This document shows positions 38,315-40,724 of a stretch of 40,724 nucleotides of DNA, piece after piece. Source of the DNA: Mesorhizobium sp. B2-7-1 (GTDB lineage Bacteria > Pseudomonadota > Alphaproteobacteria > Rhizobiales > Rhizobiaceae); NCBI RefSeq assembly GCF_006440735.1, contig NZ_VFUA01000058.1, positions 1-40,724 of the forward strand. Reading direction: 5' to 3'. The stretch's first letter is position 1, and every line of letters starts with the position of its first letter. The notes under the pieces are model-generated. The model was not told the origin of the DNA and did not search any database. It was given only the letters and a program-made list of their open reading frames with translations. A program made the position numbers and the translations under genes.

Positions 38315-40639
38315 ATGGACGGCGAGAGCAAGAAAACGGCCCGGTCGGACCTCGACGAGGCCGCCCTCTTCTTCCACAAGCACCCGACGCCGGGAAAGCT
38401 CGAGATCCAGGCGACGAAACCGCTCGGCAACCAGCGGGATCTCGCGCTTGCGTATTCGCCGGGCGTGGCCGCGCCCTGCCTCGAGATCCGCGACGATCCC
38501 GCCACCGCCGCCGACTACACCGCGCGCGCCAATCTGGTCGGCGTCGTCTCCAACGGCTCCGCCGTGCTCGGGCTCGGCAATATCGGTCCGCTCGCATCCA
38601 AGCCGGTGATGGAAGGCAAGGCGGTCCTGTTCAAGAAATTTGCCGGCATCGACGTCTTCGATATCGAGATCGACGCGCCGGAAATCGAGCGCATGGTCGA
38701 GACGGTGGCCGCGCTCGAGCCGACCTTCGGCGGCATCAATCTCGAGGACATCAAGGCGCCGGAATGCTTCGAGGTCGAGGAGCGGCTGAAGGCTCGCATG
38801 GGCATCCCGGTCTTCCACGACGACCAGCATGGCACGGCGATCATCGTCGCCGCCGCGGTGCTCAACGGGCTGGAACTGGCCGGCAAGGCGATTTCCGACA
38901 TCAAGATCGTCACTTCCGGCGCGGGTGCCGCGGCACTCGCCTGCCTCAACCTACTCGTCTCGCTCGGCGCCAGGGTCGAAAACATCTGGGTCACCGACCG
39001 TTTCGGCGTTGCCCATAAGGGCCGCGTCGAGGAGATGGATCGCTGGAAAGACCCTTATGTGAAGGATACCGAGGCGCGCACGCTGGCCGACGTCCTTCCG
39101 GGCGCCGACGTCTTCCTCGGCCTTTCCGCCGCCGGCGTGCTGAAGCCGGAACTGTTGGCGCACATGGCGCCGAAACCGCTGATCCTGGCTTTGGCCAACC
39201 CCAATCCCGAGATCATGCCGGAAGCAGCAAGGGCCGCGCGGCCGGATGCCATGATCTGCACCGGACGCTCGGATTTTCCCAATCAAGTCAATAACGTGCT
39301 CTGCTTTCCTTACATCTTCCGCGGCGCGCTCGATTGCGGCGCCAGCGCCATCAACGAGGAGATGAAGATGGCGGCCGTGCGGGCGATCGCCGCCCTTGCC
39401 CGCGAGGAGCCTTCCGATGTCGCGGCGCGCGCCTATTCCGGCGAGACGCCGATGTTCGGCCCCGATTTCCTGATCCCCTCGCCCTTCGATCCACGCCTTA
39501 TCCTGCGCATCGCGCCGGCGGTGGCGAAGGCTGCCTGCGATTCTGGTGTCGCGACACGGCCGATCGCCGACTTCGCCGCCTATATCGACAAGCTCAACCG
39601 CTTCGTCTTCCGCTCCGGCCTGGTGATGAAGCCGGTGTTCTCGTCCGCCAAGGCTTCGAGCGCCAAGCGCGTCATCTATGCCGACGGCGAGGACGAGCGC
39701 GTGCTGCGCGCCGCGCAGGTTGTGCTGGAGGAAGGCATCGCCGAACCGACTTTGATCGGTCGCCCGCATGTGGTGGAGGTCAGGTTGAAGCGCTACGGGC
39801 TGCGCATCAAGCCGGGCGTCGATTTCGCTCTGATCAACCCGGAAGACGATCCGCGCTACCGCCACTATGTCGACCTTCTGATCGAACTGGCCGGCCGGCG
39901 CGGCGTGACGACGGAAGCCGCCCGCACGATGGTGCGCACCGACAACACGGTGATCGCCGCCCTTGCGCTGAAGCGCGGCGACGCGGACGCCATGGTCTGC
40001 GGCCTCGAAGGCCGTTTCGAGAAGCATCTGCGCAACGTCAGCCTCATCATTGGTCCCCGCGCGGGCATCAAGGACCGGGACCTGTCGACGCTGTCGATGC
40101 TGATCTCGCAGCGCGGCATCATCTTCCTCACCGACACGCATGTCTCGGTCGACCCGACGGCGGAGGAGATCGCCGAGATGACGGTGCTGGCGTCGGAGGA
40201 AATCCAGCGCTTCGGCATCGAGCCGAAGGCAGCGCTTCTGTCGCATTCGGATTTCGGCTCGCGCGATTCTCCAAGCGCGCTGAAGATGCGCCGCGCCGCG
40301 GAAATCCTCGGCCGTATCGCGCCCGACCTGCAATGCGACGGCGAGATGCATGCCGATACGGCGCTGTCGGAGCATCTGCGCCAGCGCGTCTATCCGCATT
40401 CGCGGCTGAAGGGCGAAGCCAACCTGCTGGTGTTCCCGAACCTCGATTCGGCCAACATCACGCTGACGGCGCTGCGCGCCATGATGGACGCGCTGCATGT
40501 CGGGCCAATCCTGCTCGGCACCGACAAGCCGGCGCACATATTGACGCCGTCGGTGACCTCGCGCGGCGTCGTCAACATGACCGCGCTTGCCGTGGTCGAG
40601 GCGGCGCACAAGGCGCAGGCGATCGTCGATCTGAATTAG
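38315..40639 (+). CDS. maeB: Malic enzyme fused to a phosphotransacetylase-like domain
   Basis: A 774-residue protein that decarboxylates malate to pyruvate, reducing NAD(P)+. Residues about 1-430 are the malic enzyme part, with FHKHPTPGKLEI, AYSPGVAAPC, FHDDQHGTAI (metal and substrate binding) and SGAGAAALACLNLL (cofactor-binding fold). Residues about 440-774 are a phosphotransacetylase-like domain (VIYADGEDERVLRAAQVVLE). This fusion is typical of proteobacterial MaeB and of rhizobial DME/TME, where the C-terminal part is mainly regulatory or structural. The cofactor preference cannot be told from sequence. GGAGGGCC before the ATG is a strong ribosome-binding site. It is preceded by 163 bp without a visible gene. 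Confidence 0.93.
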   Translation: MDGESKKTARSDLDEAALFFHKHPTPGKLEIQATKPLGNQRDLALAYSPGVAAPCLEIRDDPATAADYTARANLVGVVSNGSAVLGLGNIGPLASKPVMEGKAVLFKKFAGIDVFDIEIDAPEIERMVETVAALEPTFGGINLEDIKAPECFEVEERLKARMGIPVFHDDQHGTAIIVAAAVLNGLELAGKAISDIKIVTSGAGAAALACLNLLVSLGARVENIWVTDRFGVAHKGRVEEMDRWKDPYVKDTEARTLADVLPGADVFLGLSAAGVLKPELLAHMAPKPLILALANPNPEIMPEAARAARPDAMICTGRSDFPNQVNNVLCFPYIFRGALDCGASAINEEMKMAAVRAIAALAREEPSDVAARAYSGETPMFGPDFLIPSPFDPRLILRIAPAVAKAACDSGVATRPIADFAAYIDKLNRFVFRSGLVMKPVFSSAKASSAKRVIYADGEDERVLRAAQVVLEEGIAEPTLIGRPHVVEVRLKRYGLRIKPGVDFALINPEDDPRYRHYVDLLIELAGRRGVTTEAARTMVRTDNTVIAALALKRGDADAMVCGLEGRFEKHLRNVSLIIGPRAGIKDRDLSTLSMLISQRGIIFLTDTHVSVDPTAEEIAEMTVLASEEIQRFGIEPKAALLSHSDFGSRDSPSALKMRRAAEILGRIAPDLQCDGEMHADTALSEHLRQRVYPHSRLKGEANLLVFPNLDSANITLTALRAMMDALHVGPILLGTDKPAHILTPSVTSRGVVNMTALAVVEAAHKAQAIVDLN

Positions 40640-40724
40640 GGTGTGTTGAGATTCAGGTCAGGCCGTGTCGAAAATGGTGGGTTCCGAGAACCGGAGCGGA
40701 GCGTACTTTTCGTACGTGAGCACC
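40640..40724. repeat. Intergenic repeat at the right edge, truncated by the window
   Basis: Starts with 22 bases identical to 21556-21577. It continues with two small inverted repeats: GGTTC / GAACC (40680-40684 and 40688-40692) and CGTAC / GTACG (40702-40706 and 40712-40716). It has the style of rhizobial palindromic elements and runs off the edge. Confidence 0.65.

Noticed and set aside
1..40724. tRNA, rRNA, insertion sequences, integrases, toxin-antitoxin pairs or phage genes
   Set aside because: Looked for throughout; no supporting cloverleaf, transposase motif, terminal repeat with target duplication or typical small gene pair was found.

Overview
This window looks like chromosomal core DNA of a high-G+C alphaproteobacterium of the order Rhizobiales, most likely Mesorhizobium or a close relative. 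Four things suggest this: a giant growth-pole-ring (GPR/RgsE) type coiled-coil protein, a DksA that has lost most zinc-ligand cysteines, a malic enzyme fused to a phosphotransacetylase-like domain, and several rhizobial-style palindromic intergenic repeats. I see no phage, integrase, transposase, CRISPR array, rRNA or tRNA.

Left part (1-5060): the Pro/Ala-rich tail of an unidentified gene converges on dksA across a shared terminator. Then comes a SixA-like phosphatase and a YcjX/YcjF-type pair (P-loop protein plus DUF697 membrane protein, ATGA overlap). Next are two palindromic repeats and a secreted protein of unknown function.

Peptide operon (5063-14338): on the minus strand, transcribed right to left, a leucyl aminopeptidase and a proline-iminopeptidase-like hydrolase precede a complete family-5 peptide ABC importer (binding protein, DppC-, DppB-, DppD- and DppF-type subunits). 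A GcvA-like LysR regulator is divergent. The shared intergenic region holds nested inverted repeats. The likely job is to import short peptides and hydrolyse them inside the cell under control of this regulator.

Middle (14339-23650): a bidirectional terminator, a small secreted or lipoprotein-like protein, a CPA2/Kef-type antiporter, a DUF924 protein, the folate operon folP-folB-folK, a DUF922 protein with a HExxH motif, a DHA2-type efflux pump, a type-2 ferredoxin/flavodoxin-NADP+ reductase with a neighbouring [2Fe-2S] ferredoxin, and an Hpt phosphotransfer protein whose stop codon lies in an intergenic repeat.

GPR locus (23706-30290): a 2097-residue membrane-anchored coiled-coil protein. 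Hand parsing of its centre gives 19 consecutive units of 36 or 29 residues, then eight units of 29 or 22 residues. All three lengths are 7n+1. This is the most remarkable object in the window.

Right part (30335-40724): a Mla-type lipid transport operon on the minus strand (STAS-fused MlaE permease, MlaF ATPase, MlaD/MCE protein, auxiliary lipoprotein). It is followed by a dipeptide epimerase, an MFS gene that appears internally deleted, a metallophosphoesterase of the UDP-diacylglucosamine diphosphatase type, an SDR-fold protein lacking the usual Tyr-Lys catalytic pair, and the malic enzyme. The window ends inside another repeat. Identifications rest on motif recognition alone; no database search was possible.
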